From positions 235,994 to 299,993 of the forward strand of contig NZ_VHJK01000002.1 in assembly GCF_007004095.1 (NCBI RefSeq): a stretch of 64,000 nt of DNA, written 5' to 3'. The translations under genes were made by a program, and so were the position numbers. This stretch comes from Erythrobacter insulae. GTDB lineage: Bacteria > Pseudomonadota > Alphaproteobacteria > Sphingomonadales > Sphingomonadaceae. Under the pieces are notes generated by a model that searched no databases, had not been told where the DNA came from, and saw only the letters and a program-made list of their open reading frames with translations. Of this stretch, positions 1 through 9,437 are shown one piece after another (within the stretch, counting starts at the first letter, position 1; every line of letters begins with the position of its first letter).

Positions 1-1918
1 CCGGCTGCACCTCTTCACCGGCACTGACATGCAGCTTAACCAGCATACCCGGCATCGGACAGATGAGCATTTTTGAAAGATCAGGCGGCACCTTTTCAAT
101 CATCAGGCTTTCATGTTCAGACAGCCGCAGCGGCACAACAAGCGCGCGATGCGATGCGCCGCGCGTGGTGATGATCCAGTGATTGCCGCTGCGCTCAACG
201 ATCAGGCCGTATCGCTCACCGCCTTCGCCATCGGGCGATGTTGTTGCAATCGCCTCCTTCATACCTGGAAGCCAATTGCAATTGCCATCCACACGCTCGC
301 CATCAACAACCGCGTGCCCTTCTCCCAGCACAACTTCATGACGGGTATCGCCCAGTTTCACGAGCCATTCGCTGGGCACATCCGGCATTCCATCAAGCTG
401 CCCTGAAATGCGTTGGGCGCGCGCCTGCCAAGTGAATTCGTTGCCGGCACAAATTGCCGCGAGCATCCGCCGAAAATCATCGCTGACCGCAGCGCCAGTA
501 AAGCCTTCTGGATACTCCTCGGCGATGAACCCGGTCGTCAGTTCGCCTGCGCGAAACCGCGGGTGCTGCATGATCGCACTCAGGAAATCGACATTATGGC
601 CTAGCCCCTTGATGCGGAAACTATCCAAGGCTTCGATCTGCAGATCTGCTGCTTCTTCTCGTGTCGGCGCCCATGTAATCAGCTTTGCGATCATCGGATC
701 GTAAAACATCGACACTTCGCCGCCTTCGAACACGCCATCATCGACACGCACGCTGCCCGCACCATGCTCGACACCGCGGCGCATTTTGCCCTGAACTTCG
801 CGATCCTCGGTCCACCCTGGAACGGGAGGTGAGTATTCAACCAAGCGACCGGTTGAGGGCAAAAACCCACGGTAAGGGTCTTCGGCATAAACGCGGTTTT
901 CGATCGACCAGCCATCAATGCCGATATCATCCTGCGTCATTGGCAATGCTTCACCAGCGGCGACACGGATCATTTGCTCTACCAGATCAACGCCCGTAAT
1001 CGCCTCGGTCACAGGATGTTCAACCTGAAGCCGCGTGTTCATTTCCAGGAAGAAAAAGCTCTCGCCAGTCGGATCGGCACCGCTGACGATCAATTCGACG
1101 GTGCCTGCTGAATGATAATCGACTGCTTTGGACAAGGCGACGCATTGTTCACCCATCGCTTTGCGCATTTTCGGCGTGACAAACGGCGACGGCGCTTCTT
1201 CTACAACCTTTTGATGCCGCCGCTGAATCGAACATTCGCGCTCATTCAGATACAGCACATTGCCGTGTTTATCGCCAAGGATCTGGATTTCGATGTGGCG
1301 CGGATTTTCGATGAATTTTTCGATGAATACCCGGTCATCGCCAAATGAATTGAGCCCTTCTCGCTTGGTCGCTTCGAACCCTTCGCGCACGTCTTTTTCA
1401 GACCAAGCCAGTCGCATGCCCTTGCCCCCGCCACCGGCGGAAGCCTTCATCATTACAGGGTATCCGATGCCGTTCGAAATTTCGACTGCATGATCGGTAT
1501 CACGGATTTCGCCGACAAAACCGGGCACCACGTTCACACCTGCGGCTTTGGCGAGTTTTTTGGATTCAATCTTGTCGCCCATCGCCGCAATTGCGCCTGC
1601 GGGCGGTCCGATAAAGGCGATGTTTTCTGCTTCAAGAGCCTCAACAAAGCTGGCACGTTCGGACAGAAAGCCATAGCCGGGATGCACAGCTTCGGCGCCG
1701 GTTTCCTTGCATGCCGCAATGATTTTTTCCGGGATCAGATAGCTTTCCGCTGCCGGAGCCGGGCCGATACACACCGCCTCATCCGCCATTTTAACAAACG
1801 GCGCACGGGCATCCGCATCAGAATAGACCGCAACAGTAGCGATCCCCATTCTCTTGGCGGTGGTGATTACACGGCAGGCGATTTCGCCGCGATTGGCAAT
1901 CAGGATTTTGGAAAACAA
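1..1918 (-). CDS. pccA: Propionyl-CoA carboxylase alpha subunit (biotin carboxylase), C-terminus cut by window edge
   Basis: This is the biotin-carboxylase subunit that carboxylates its own biotin before transfer to propionyl-CoA by the beta subunit. The start is a TTG at 1918, giving (M)FSKILIANRGEI, the classic N-terminus of the family. A GGAGGT ribosome-binding site lies five bases upstream, and no ATG fits. The ATP-grasp glycine loop SAGGGGKGMR is encoded near 1400-1436. About 639 codons are present. At the edge the frame reads CPMPGMLVKLHVSAGEEVQP, the start of the biotinyl-carrier domain, so the biotinylated Lys (AMKM) lies just outside the window. Other acyl-CoA carboxylases share this architecture. 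The pccB, mutase and epimerase genes nearby favour propionyl-CoA as the substrate. Confidence 0.93.
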   Translation of the reverse strand, partial: MFSKILIANRGEIACRVITTAKRMGIATVAVYSDADARAPFVKMADEAVCIGPAPAAESYLIPEKIIAACKETGAEAVHPGYGFLSERASFVEALEAENIAFIGPPAGAIAAMGDKIESKKLAKAAGVNVVPGFVGEIRDTDHAVEISNGIGYPVMMKASAGGGGKGMRLAWSEKDVREGFEATKREGLNSFGDDRVFIEKFIENPRHIEIQILGDKHGNVLYLNERECSIQRRHQKVVEEAPSPFVTPKMRKAMGEQCVALSKAVDYHSAGTVELIVSGADPTGESFFFLEMNTRLQVEHPVTEAITGVDLVEQMIRVAAGEALPMTQDDIGIDGWSIENRVYAEDPYRGFLPSTGRLVEYSPPVPGWTEDREVQGKMRRGVEHGAGSVRVDDGVFEGGEVSMFYDPMIAKLITWAPTREEAADLQIEALDSFRIKGLGHNVDFLSAIMQHPRFRAGELTTGFIAEEYPEGFTGAAVSDDFRRMLAAICAGNEFTWQARAQRISGQLDGMPDVPSEWLVKLGDTRHEVVLGEGHAVVDGERVDGNCNWLPGMKEAIATTSPDGEGGERYGLIVERSGNHWIITTRGASHRALVVPLRLSEHESLMIEKVPPDLSKMLICPMPGMLVKLHVSAGEEVQP

Positions 1919-2018
1919 ACGGACCTCCGACTGTGGCATTTGCGTAAGACGCCTATGCCGTGGTCGAAGGCCCGTATCAAGAGAACCCGATCGGGCTCTC
2001 AATTAGAGTGCCCGGTTA

Positions 2019-2459
2019 TTACAGGTCGATGTGGCCGATTTCTTCTTTCTCGTCCGCAACTAAGCTCTGGTACTTTTGCCAATATTCCTCGGCTTTTTCC
2101 TCGCTTCCCATACGCTCGATCAATCCTGCCCACCATTTCTGGCCGTTGGGATTACTCTCCCAACCCATCTGAGCGATGCCGCCCGGCATTTTTCTGACGA
2201 GCATCGTGTGCCACTCGCCTGAATTCATGTGAAAGAACATCGGCATCTCCAAGCCAGCTTTCGCTGCGATTTCCTTGAAAACCTCCTGCATTGCGCGAGC
2301 TTCGCCAACCTTGCCGGCGTGATACCGCACATAGTTGATTTCATACCAGTCGAGGTTGGCAAGTTTCGGCGCGTCCGCTTCCTTGTGGCCATCAGCCAAT
2401 GCCGGTGTAGCAGCAAGCGGCATAGCGAACGCCGCCGCAATCATAAGTGTCTTACGCAT
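2019..2459 (-). CDS. Secreted protein of unknown function
   Basis: I do not recognise the family. The start at 2459 (MRKTLMIAAAFAMPLA) is preferred because an AGGGGGA ribosome-binding site lies six bases upstream. An upstream in-frame ATG at 2516 would bury the signal peptide. The product is 146 residues, with a signal peptide cut after ATPALA. The mature part is acidic and rich in Trp, Met and Glu, with no Cys, and looks like a small globular periplasmic protein. It lies about 100 bases upstream of pccA on the same strand and may be co-transcribed with it. A 7-base inverted repeat at 2529-2550 sits in its upstream region. Confidence 0.75.
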   Translation of the reverse strand: MRKTLMIAAAFAMPLAATPALADGHKEADAPKLANLDWYEINYVRYHAGKVGEARAMQEVFKEIAAKAGLEMPMFFHMNSGEWHTMLVRKMPGGIAQMGWESNPNGQKWWAGLIERMGSEEKAEEYWQKYQSLVADEKEEIGHIDL

Positions 2460-2528
2460 TATTTTCCCCCTAAAAAATGCGACCCAATGTAATCGACCGT
2501 TTCCGGCCAATTTCATCAGCGTAGCCGC

Positions 2529-2550
2529 GTAATTTCGGGTGGCAAATTAC
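2529..2550. repeat. Inverted repeat GTAATTT-N8-AAATTAC upstream of the secreted-protein gene
   Basis: Two perfect 7-base arms (2529-2535 and 2544-2550) flank eight bases. The site lies between the LprI-like gene and the secreted-protein gene, 70-91 bases upstream of the latter's start. Symmetry and spacing suit a dimeric repressor operator or a weak hairpin. No regulator is encoded next to it, so its role is open. Confidence 0.35.
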
Positions 2551-2635
2551 AGACTTGTATGTATTCGCCACTACCGGCCAAAGCCGCTGTAAAGCCTCAC
2601 CATATTTATTCCTGAGGGCGTCTCTGACCAGCCGT

Positions 2636-3043
2636 TCAGGGGCCGCGTTCGGCCAATTCCTTCAATTGCTCGGTTCGCAAAATCGTAAGTCCGGTTTTGC
2701 AAGTGGAAACCAGCAAGGGCTCAAGACTGCCTCCACGCGCATAATACCCGTCAAGCCGGCAATGGGCATCGCGATAGCGCAGCCATGCGCGCTGCGATTC
2801 CAGCAGTGTCGTGAAGTGACCCGGCCGGCGATCCCAATCGGGCTTCCAGCCTTCATCACGCTCTTTCATTCTGGCGCTCGTAACTGCCCATTGCGCATTG
2901 AGCGCGGCATCGGCCTCGCGATATTCAGCCGCGGCGCAAATGTTCATTTCCTGCTGGATGCCTTGATCGGACGCCTCTTGATCGCATTCAGGCTGACCGG
3001 CTGGGCCGGACTGAAGCAGAAGCACAAGGGCAGTGATCATCAT
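2636..3043 (-). CDS. Secreted LprI-like (DUF1311) protein
   Basis: The protein has a lysozyme-inhibitor LprI-type domain (DUF1311 family). The typical signature of this family, a helix ending LLxSQRAWLxYRDAxC, is seen as LLESQRAWLRYRDAHC. Cys residues in the N- and C-terminal parts suggest disulfides in the periplasm. A start at 3043 (MMITALVLLLQSG) gives a signal-peptide-like N-terminus and 135 residues. A longer form starting at 3112 would overlap metY by 53 bases. It follows metY by 16 bases on the same strand, so it is probably the tail of that operon. Family members bind or inhibit lysozyme or are of unknown role. The function here is inferred from the family only. Confidence 0.72.
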   Translation of the reverse strand: MMITALVLLLQSGPAGQPECDQEASDQGIQQEMNICAAAEYREADAALNAQWAVTSARMKERDEGWKPDWDRRPGHFTTLLESQRAWLRYRDAHCRLDGYYARGGSLEPLLVSTCKTGLTILRTEQLKELAERGP

Positions 3044-3059
3044 TTGCAGTGCGTGCCCG

Positions 3060-4346
3060 TTACTCTGCAAATCCTTGCGCGAGATCAGCCTTGATATCCT
3101 CGATATGCTCAATGCCCACTGATACGCGGATCACATCGGGGCCCGCGCCTGCGGCAATCAATTCCTCTTCATCCAACTGGCTATGCGTAGTCGAAGCGGG
3201 ATGGATAATCAGCGAGCGCGTATCACCGATATTCGCAAGATGGCTGAACAATTTCACATTTGAAACCAGCTTCACACCGGCCTCGTAACCCCCTTTCAAA
3301 CCAAAGGTGAAAACTGCGCCGCCTTTACCGCCGAGATATTTCTGCGCGTGTGGGTAATAAGGATTGTCGGGAAGCCCTGCATAACTGACCCATGCGACAG
3401 CTTCCTGCTCCGTTAGCCATTCAGCCAAAGCCTTTGCGTTTGCGCAATGGCGCTCCATCCGCAGATGCAGCGTTTCCATTCCTGTCAGCGCCAGAAAGGC
3501 GTTCATCGGTGCCATTGAAGGACCAAGATCGCGCAGGCCCAGAACACGGCAGGCAATGATAAATGCAATCGGACCAACTGGCTCAAGCGCATCGACCAGC
3601 ACCGCACCATGATAGGAGCCGTTCGGTTTGGTAAGCGATGGATATTTGTCGCCTTGAGCTTTCCAATCGAAATTACCGCTATCGACCAGCACGCCGCCAA
3701 TCGCATTGCCATGCCCATTCAGGAATTTGGTCGTCGAATGAACGACGATATCCGCACCATGTTCAATCGGTCGGCACAGCGCGGGACTGGCCATGGTGTT
3801 ATCAACCATGAGGGGCACTCCGCCAGCATGAGCGACATCGGCAATCGCCGAAATATCGCTAACCACACCGCCGGGATTGGCGAGGCTTTCGATAAAGACG
3901 CAGCGCGTCTTATCATCCATCGCCGCGCGAACATTTTCGGGATTATCGGCATCCACAAAGCGGGTTTCCCACCCGAATTTCTTGAACGCTTCGCCAAGCT
4001 GGTTGAGCGATCCGCCATACAGTTTTTTTGCCGCGACAATGTTGCAGCCCGGCTCCATCAATGTGTGGAACGCCAGAAACTGCGCGGCATGGCCAGACGC
4101 AACGCCGAGGGCTCCAACACCGCCTTCGAGCGCGGCGACTTTCTTTTCCAGCGCATCATTGGTTGGGTTCATGATCCGCGAGTAAATGTTGCCAAATTCC
4201 GCCAGCGAAAACAGGTTTGCCGCGTGCTCCGGGCTATCAAAAACATACGAGGAGGTTTGGTAGATCGGCGTAATTCGCGCATTGGTTGTCGGATCAGGCT
4301 CGCACCCGGCATGAACGGTCAGGGTTTCGGGACGAAGGTCGCTCAT
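3060..4346 (-). CDS. metY: O-acetylhomoserine aminocarboxypropyltransferase (sulfhydrylase)
   Basis: This PLP enzyme makes homocysteine (or methionine from methanethiol) by replacing the acetyl group of O-acetylhomoserine with sulfide. It belongs to the Cys/Met metabolism PLP family. The PLP-binding lysine is K207 in HSTTKFLNGHGNAIGG, and SGHAAQFLAF binds the cofactor phosphate. The length of 428 residues is normal for MetY. The start (MSDLRPETLTVHAG) overlaps the stop of the DUF3445 gene as ATGA, which shows translational coupling. O-succinylhomoserine sulfhydrylase is the main alternative, but the length and the GNIYSRIMNPT motif fit MetY better. Confidence 0.93.
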   Translation of the reverse strand: MSDLRPETLTVHAGCEPDPTTNARITPIYQTSSYVFDSPEHAANLFSLAEFGNIYSRIMNPTNDALEKKVAALEGGVGALGVASGHAAQFLAFHTLMEPGCNIVAAKKLYGGSLNQLGEAFKKFGWETRFVDADNPENVRAAMDDKTRCVFIESLANPGGVVSDISAIADVAHAGGVPLMVDNTMASPALCRPIEHGADIVVHSTTKFLNGHGNAIGGVLVDSGNFDWKAQGDKYPSLTKPNGSYHGAVLVDALEPVGPIAFIIACRVLGLRDLGPSMAPMNAFLALTGMETLHLRMERHCANAKALAEWLTEQEAVAWVSYAGLPDNPYYPHAQKYLGGKGGAVFTFGLKGGYEAGVKLVSNVKLFSHLANIGDTRSLIIHPASTTHSQLDEEELIAAGAGPDVIRVSVGIEHIEDIKADLAQGFAE

Positions 4347-5134
4347 TCTGGAATCCTCTCACAATAATTCTTTAGCTGAGATGCATAGTGCAGCGCGCCG
4401 CGGCGGTCACCCTCGCCCGTGACAAGCGTTTCTATCGCGTCGTTCAGCATGGCTTTATTGGGCCGCGACAATTCACCAAGCGGCGCGACATAGATGCCAA
4501 TGGTGAACAATATCGCGCCAGTCTTTGGCAGCCGGCGAAGCGCTTGCCGCTCCGACCGAACAAAAAGTGTCTCGCCCGCATTGTCGGCCGTGACATGTGA
4601 AAACGCAGAATCCGCCGATCCATTAGCCAGCCATCGCCGCGCGCCAGTCGGAGCAATGAACCAATTGCAGCGGCCGTAAATCGCGCCCGGTTTCAACGTT
4701 TCCATGAAACGATCAACTCCTGTGGCAAGCTGCGCTTCATAACCCGCAATAGGCGCATGAAGCGCGCGCAAAGGCAGTCCGATTTTGTCGCTGGGGTACC
4801 AGTCTGAAGGCCACGCAACGGCCGCCCCGATAAGGCGATAGACATCCTCGCCCGCGCGCCGGGTCAGCAGACACATATCCTCGTGGGACGCCAGCGCAGC
4901 CTCGCGCAGGCCTCCGTTGATGCCCAACATCGCGGCAAGTTCGCGCCCTGACGCTTCGGCTTCGGTGGTTAGCTGAATACCCTGCGGCCAATCGGCGAAA
5001 CCCGATGTCCGCGCCTCGAGATCTGGTGCTGGTTGAAGCCATTCTTCTTCGGACAATCGTACAAGGCCCATCCGTAACTGGCCGCCTCCGCGCGCTTTCG
5101 GAAGAAGTTCGTCGACGGAAAACCCAAGGCTCAT
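4343..5134 (-). CDS. DUF3445 protein, haem-dependent oxidative N-demethylase-like
   Basis: This protein of 263 residues belongs to the DUF3445 family, which includes the alpha subunit of a haem-dependent oxidative N-demethylase. Family-like features are the W-P-G segment near residue 50, the HEDMCLLTR segment with a candidate haem-ligand His near residue 85, and the C-terminal FVRSERQALRRLPKTGAILF block typical of the family. It is overlapped by four bases on both sides, with the esterase upstream and metY downstream, so it sits inside one tightly coupled operon. The substrate is unknown. A role in amine or one-carbon metabolism is only inferred from the family. Confidence 0.82.
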   Translation of the reverse strand: MSLGFSVDELLPKARGGGQLRMGLVRLSEEEWLQPAPDLEARTSGFADWPQGIQLTTEAEASGRELAAMLGINGGLREAALASHEDMCLLTRRAGEDVYRLIGAAVAWPSDWYPSDKIGLPLRALHAPIAGYEAQLATGVDRFMETLKPGAIYGRCNWFIAPTGARRWLANGSADSAFSHVTADNAGETLFVRSERQALRRLPKTGAILFTIGIYVAPLGELSRPNKAMLNDAIETLVTGEGDRRGALHYASQLKNYCERIPE

Positions 5135-5982
5135 TGATCGCTGGATTGTCCAGACCGTTCACACCTTAAGCCCAGACCATATTCGCTCAGCCATTCAACA
5201 TTTGTCGGCAGAAGATATTGCAGGGCTTCGGGCAGAAGCCCGTGCAGGCTGTTGGCATGAACCAGATCATTCCTGCGGTCTGAAAAGCAGAAATCCTGAT
5301 TTCCATCCATCGCTTCGATAAGCGTCATAACCCCTTCCTCGGTCGCGCCCCCCTCGTCTGCAAGCGACACAAATAGCGGCGGCAAACCGTTTACATTGCC
5401 GTCAATCTGGCGGGCGAGTTGTTGATCACTCCACTGCATACTGGGGGAAATCGCCCCGTAGCCATCGAACAGGCTGGATGCGTTCATCCACGTCTCGACC
5501 ACAAAATGACCAGCGGCGCTTTCTCCGACTAGAATATCGGTTCCGTTTGTCCGGTATTTCTGCTGGATCAGGGGTTGAAGGGTCGATGACAGCCAGAGCC
5601 GGAACGCCTCGCTTTCGCCAGCGCTCGGATATTGCTCCCGCTCTGCGGGATCTGACGTTGGGATGAGCAATTCGCGTTGGCGGTCCTTTGTCTGGACACC
5701 GACTATGATCGCCTGCTGGCTGCGCTCCCACAGCCCGTTCCAGCTATTTAACCCGGTTACCAGCATCAGGTCCTGATTCATGCCGCCATCGAGCATATAT
5801 ATGACGGGCCACGCCTTGTCGGTTGCCGTGTGATAATCCGCCGGGAGAATGACGTTGATCTGCCGCTTTTCATCAAGCGCGGTCAGCGTGATCGTTTCGC
5901 CGATAATCAGCGGAGTGGATTCGGGCGCCGCTTGAGCCGGTGCCAGAATCGCAAATATGCTGGCGAAAATCGCGGCAATCAT
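5131..5982 (-). CDS. Secreted alpha/beta-hydrolase (esterase D/IroE-like)
   Basis: This is a periplasmic serine esterase of the putative esterase family (PF00756-like). The start at 5982 is chosen because its ATG overlaps the bioB stop as ATGA, and it begins directly with a signal peptide, [18 protein letters not shown]. An in-frame ATG at 6006 would add eight polar residues. The nucleophile elbow is GESAAG. Other landmarks are PVIYMLDGG before the oxyanion hole, and [17 protein letters not shown], which carries the likely catalytic His. The length of 283 residues is normal. The substrate is unknown, since the family covers siderophore esters, S-formylglutathione and feruloyl esters. Confidence 0.83.
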   Translation of the reverse strand: MIAAIFASIFAILAPAQAAPESTPLIIGETITLTALDEKRQINVILPADYHTATDKAWPVIYMLDGGMNQDLMLVTGLNSWNGLWERSQQAIIVGVQTKDRQRELLIPTSDPAEREQYPSAGESEAFRLWLSSTLQPLIQQKYRTNGTDILVGESAAGHFVVETWMNASSLFDGYGAISPSMQWSDQQLARQIDGNVNGLPPLFVSLADEGGATEEGVMTLIEAMDGNQDFCFSDRRNDLVHANSLHGLLPEALQYLLPTNVEWLSEYGLGLRCERSGQSSDQ

Positions 5983-6989
5983 TGCGCTGCCTCTACGGCT
6001 TTGCATGCTCGGGCCGGTTCTTCTTGCTGAAGCGCTGTCAGGCCCAATTTGGCAAACAACGCCCCGTCGCTGTCATCCCCGGCATTCGGCGCTGTCAGCA
6101 ACTTGTCGCCAGTGAAGATCGAATTCGCACCGGCGAGGAAACACAACGCCTGCGTTGCCTCACTCATGCTCTCCCGCCCGGCGCTCAGCCGCACCATGCT
6201 CATCGGCATGGTGATCCGCGCAACTGCAACCGTGCGGACAAATTCAATATCGTCGATCTTCGCCAGCGGCGTATCGGCCAGCATGTCGCCCAGCACAGTA
6301 CCCTTTACCGGGACCAGCGCATTGACCGGCACGCTTTCAGGATGCGTGTCCAAAGTCGCAAGAGTGTGCACAAAACCAACGCGGTCCTCACGCGTTTCGC
6401 CCATACCCACGATGCCGCCGCTGCATACATTGATGCCCGAATTGCGCACATGATCCAGCGTGTCGAGGCGCGACTGAAAATCGCGGGTCGAGATTACCCG
6501 TTCATAATATTCCGGGCTGCTGTCGATATTGTGGTTGTAATAATCAAGGCCCGCTTCGGCCAGCATTTCGGCCTGGTGGGGCTCCAACATGCCCAGTGTC
6601 ATGCAGGTCTCCAGACCCATCGCGCGAACGCCCTTCACGATCTCGACAATCGCAGGCATGTCTCTGTCCTTGGGATTGCGCCACGCCGCGCCCATGCAAA
6701 AGCGCTGACTGCCTGCATCCTTGGCCTGAGCCGCAGATTGCAGCACGGCGCGCACGTCCATCAGCTTGGTCGCCTCGACACCGCTGTCAGCCTTCACCGA
6801 TTGTGAGCAGTAGCCGCAATCCTCCGGGCAGCCTCCGGTCTTAATGGAGAGCAAAGTGCACAGTTGGACTTGCTCAGGCGGATGGTTCTCGCGGTGGACC
6901 GATGCGGCCTGAAACAGCAGCTCGGTGAAAGGGAGGTTAAACAGCCCAGCGATTTCTTCGCGGGTCCAGTCGGTGCGGATTTGGGTCAT
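5979..6989 (-). CDS. bioB: Biotin synthase
   Basis: This radical-SAM enzyme inserts sulfur into dethiobiotin, the last step of biotin synthesis. The [4Fe-4S] motif CPEDCGYC gives ligands C54, C58 and C61. The auxiliary cluster and substrate regions are recognisable in [28 protein letters not shown] and [13 protein letters not shown]. The length is 336 residues. It is embedded in the propionyl-CoA block, nine bases downstream of a small membrane-protein gene. The likely logic is cofactor supply for the biotin-dependent PccA, since no other bio genes are present here. Confidence 0.97.
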   Translation of the reverse strand: MTQIRTDWTREEIAGLFNLPFTELLFQAASVHRENHPPEQVQLCTLLSIKTGGCPEDCGYCSQSVKADSGVEATKLMDVRAVLQSAAQAKDAGSQRFCMGAAWRNPKDRDMPAIVEIVKGVRAMGLETCMTLGMLEPHQAEMLAEAGLDYYNHNIDSSPEYYERVISTRDFQSRLDTLDHVRNSGINVCSGGIVGMGETREDRVGFVHTLATLDTHPESVPVNALVPVKGTVLGDMLADTPLAKIDDIEFVRTVAVARITMPMSMVRLSAGRESMSEATQALCFLAGANSIFTGDKLLTAPNAGDDSDGALFAKLGLTALQQEEPARACKAVEAAQ

Positions 6990-6998
6990 TTACGAGCC

Positions 6999-7229
6999 TT
7001 ATTGAATGAAGGTTTTCTTGATCCGGCGAGCGAACCAAGTGCAGAAAAATGCGCCTATCACCGCGGCAATCAGTCCGTGGAAAAGGAGTTCGATCCAAAA
7101 CCGCGTTTCGCTGTCCCAATCGACGATGTTCCAATCGTACAAATTAGACCAAAGCAGTCCATAGGCGAGCGTGACCAAAATGTCCGCAGCGACAAATACC
7201 GCCAAACCTAAAGCAATGGTCTGTCTCAC
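6999..7229 (-). CDS. Small two-helix membrane protein
   Basis: This 76-residue protein has two predicted membrane helices (about residues 4-26 and 47-67), joined by an acidic, Trp-rich loop ([13 protein letters not shown]). It ends in a basic tail, RRIKKTFIQ. Its ATG overlaps the stop of the mutase gene as ATGA and it ends nine bases before bioB. It is therefore translated as part of the mutase-bioB transcript. I do not recognise the family. The positive-inside rule puts the C-terminus in the cytoplasm. A link to B12 or biotin enzymes is only suggested by position. Confidence 0.7.
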   Translation of the reverse strand: MRQTIALGLAVFVAADILVTLAYGLLWSNLYDWNIVDWDSETRFWIELLFHGLIAAVIGAFFCTWFARRIKKTFIQ

Positions 7230-9379
7230 TCCGCCGCCTCGTCCAGATCCTCACCGGCAGGCGGCATATTATGGCCCAGCAGCGTCAGGATATCCGCCGC
7301 ACATTCGACCACGTTGGAGCCAGGTCCGTAAATTCCCTGCACGCCAGCTTCGCGCAGGAATTCGTAATCGCTTGCAGGGATCACACCGCCCGCCGTTACT
7401 TTGATATCGCTGCGTCCGGCCTCTTTCAGCAAGCGGATCAGCTCAGGGATCAAAGTCTTGTGACCCGCCGCAAGCGAACTTGCGCCGATCACATCGACAT
7501 CCACCTCTAGAGCGCTTGCCAAGGTTTCCTGCGGGGTCTGGAAAAGCGGGCCGGAAATGACCTCAAAACCCATGTCTGAAAACGCGCTGGCGATTACATT
7601 GGCGCCGCGATCGTGGCCATCCTGACCCATCTTGGCGACCATGATGCGCGGTTTGCGGCCTAATCGGCGCTCCACTGCATCGACGCCGTCTGTTACCTGC
7701 GCCCAGCGGCGATCAAATTCATACGCCGATTTGTACACGCCAGTCACAGGTTTCGGTGTCGCATCGTGACGGCCGAAGACCACTTCCATCGCCATCGAAA
7801 TCTCGCCCAAAGTCGCATCCTGACGCGCAGCCTCGACAGCCAGCTCAAGCACATTGCCGCCCGACGAACAGCCCGCGGTCAAAGCTTTAAGCGCGGCCTG
7901 ACAGGCCGCCTCGTCCCGCTCTGCACGAACCCGTTCGATGCGCGCAATCTGGCCCTTGCGGACTTTGGCATTGTCGATGTCGAGCGTCTCGATCGGATCT
8001 TCGGTTTCCTTGCGGTATTTGTTGACGCCGACGATCACAGTTTCGGCTTTATCGACGCTGGTCTGCTTTTCCGCTGCCGCGCGTTCAATCGCCGCCTTCG
8101 GCGCACCGGTCGCAACGTAAGCGGTCATGCCGCCCGCCGCATCGACCTCGGCCATCAGTTTCTCGGCTTCTTCGACAAGGGTCGCCGTCAGCGCTTCGAT
8201 GTAATGCGACCCGCCCAAGGGATCGACGACATTGGTGATGCCGCTTTCCTCTTGCAGGACAAGCTGCGTGTTCCGGGCAATCCGCGCGGAAAAATCGGTC
8301 GGCAGCGCAATGGCTTCATCCAGCGCATTGGTGTGCAACGATTGCGTACCGCCCAGCGTCGCCGCCATGGCCTCGATCGTGGTCCGCATCACATTGTTGT
8401 AGGGGTCCTGCTCTTGCAGAGAGACACCCGACGTTTGGCAATGGGTCCGAAGCATTTTTGATCGTTCGCTTTGCGCGCCCAGCCCGTCCATCACTTTGTA
8501 CCAAAGCGTCCGCGCTGCGCGCAGCTTTGCAATCTCCATGAAGAAATTCATGCCGATGCCGAAAAAGAAGGAAAGCCGCCCTGCAAATGCATCGATATCA
8601 AGGCCGGTCGCCATTGCTTTCTCGGCGTATTCCTTGCCATCGGCGATAGTGAAAGCAAGCTCTTGAACAGCGGTCGCGCCCGCTTCGTGCATGTGATAGC
8701 CGCTGATCGAAATGCTGTTGAATTTCGGCATGTTGGCAGATGTATATGCGATGATGTCCGCGACGATCCGCATGCTCGGCTCAGGCGGATAAATATAAGT
8801 GTTGCGGACCATGAACTCTTTAAGAATGTCGTTCTGAATTGTGCCGGAAAGCTTTTCTGCAGGCACGCCAGAGCGTTCTCCTGCAACAATATAGAACGCC
8901 ATCACCGGGATTACCGCGCCGTTCATCGTCATGGAAACAGACATCGTATCCAGCGGGATCTGATCAAACAGAACCTGCATATCGGCGACTGTATCAATCG
9001 CGACGCCTGCCTTGCCGACATCACCAACCACGCGTTCGTGATCGCTGTCATAGCCGCGGTGGGTCGCCAGATCGAATGCGACCGACAGCCCCTTTTGCCC
9101 CATCGCCAGATTGCGGCGGTAGAACGCATTGGATTCTTCAGCGGTGGAGAAACCCGCATACTGCCGGATCGTCCACGGACGGCCCGCATACATGCTGGCC
9201 TTCACACCGCGCGTAAACGGCGCGAAGCCAGGCAGGCCCGGATCAAAATCGGCATGATCGGCCTCTGTATATAGCGGTTTGATATCGAAGCCCTCGGGCG
9301 TCGACCATGTCAGGTCGCGGCCTTTTGATTCCTTGTCAGCAAGGGCTTTCCAGTCGGCGGGGGTAGGTTTTTCAGTCAT
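7226..9379 (-). CDS. scpA: Methylmalonyl-CoA mutase (single-chain ScpA/MutB type)
   Basis: This adenosylcobalamin enzyme interconverts (R)-methylmalonyl-CoA and succinyl-CoA. The N-terminal TIM barrel (about residues 40-540) has the family blocks [18 protein letters not shown] and [20 protein letters not shown]. The C-terminal cobalamin domain carries the base-off motif GQDGHDRG, with the axial ligand H589. At 717 residues it has the length of the catalytic subunit of homodimeric mutases, and it retains both domains. It closes the propionyl-CoA pathway with the carboxylase and epimerase in the same block. The MeaB-type GTPase chaperone usually paired with it is not in this window. Confidence 0.97.
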   Translation of the reverse strand: MTEKPTPADWKALADKESKGRDLTWSTPEGFDIKPLYTEADHADFDPGLPGFAPFTRGVKASMYAGRPWTIRQYAGFSTAEESNAFYRRNLAMGQKGLSVAFDLATHRGYDSDHERVVGDVGKAGVAIDTVADMQVLFDQIPLDTMSVSMTMNGAVIPVMAFYIVAGERSGVPAEKLSGTIQNDILKEFMVRNTYIYPPEPSMRIVADIIAYTSANMPKFNSISISGYHMHEAGATAVQELAFTIADGKEYAEKAMATGLDIDAFAGRLSFFFGIGMNFFMEIAKLRAARTLWYKVMDGLGAQSERSKMLRTHCQTSGVSLQEQDPYNNVMRTTIEAMAATLGGTQSLHTNALDEAIALPTDFSARIARNTQLVLQEESGITNVVDPLGGSHYIEALTATLVEEAEKLMAEVDAAGGMTAYVATGAPKAAIERAAAEKQTSVDKAETVIVGVNKYRKETEDPIETLDIDNAKVRKGQIARIERVRAERDEAACQAALKALTAGCSSGGNVLELAVEAARQDATLGEISMAMEVVFGRHDATPKPVTGVYKSAYEFDRRWAQVTDGVDAVERRLGRKPRIMVAKMGQDGHDRGANVIASAFSDMGFEVISGPLFQTPQETLASALEVDVDVIGASSLAAGHKTLIPELIRLLKEAGRSDIKVTAGGVIPASDYEFLREAGVQGIYGPGSNVVECAADILTLLGHNMPPAGEDLDEAAE

Positions 9380-9437
9380 GCTGAGCCTCTAATCACACAT
9401 TTGGGCAACACGAAAGGGCCGCAAAAAAGGCGGCGGC

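Noticed and set aside
1371..1380. tRNA T-loop-like GTTCGA/TTCGAACCC match
   Set aside because: It lies inside the pccA coding sequence and no cloverleaf can be drawn around it.
8471..9274. Long plus-strand open frame of 267 codons over the mutase gene
   Set aside because: It is an antisense shadow of a strongly conserved enzyme, with His/Arg-rich composition typical of reversed GC-rich codons and no family features.
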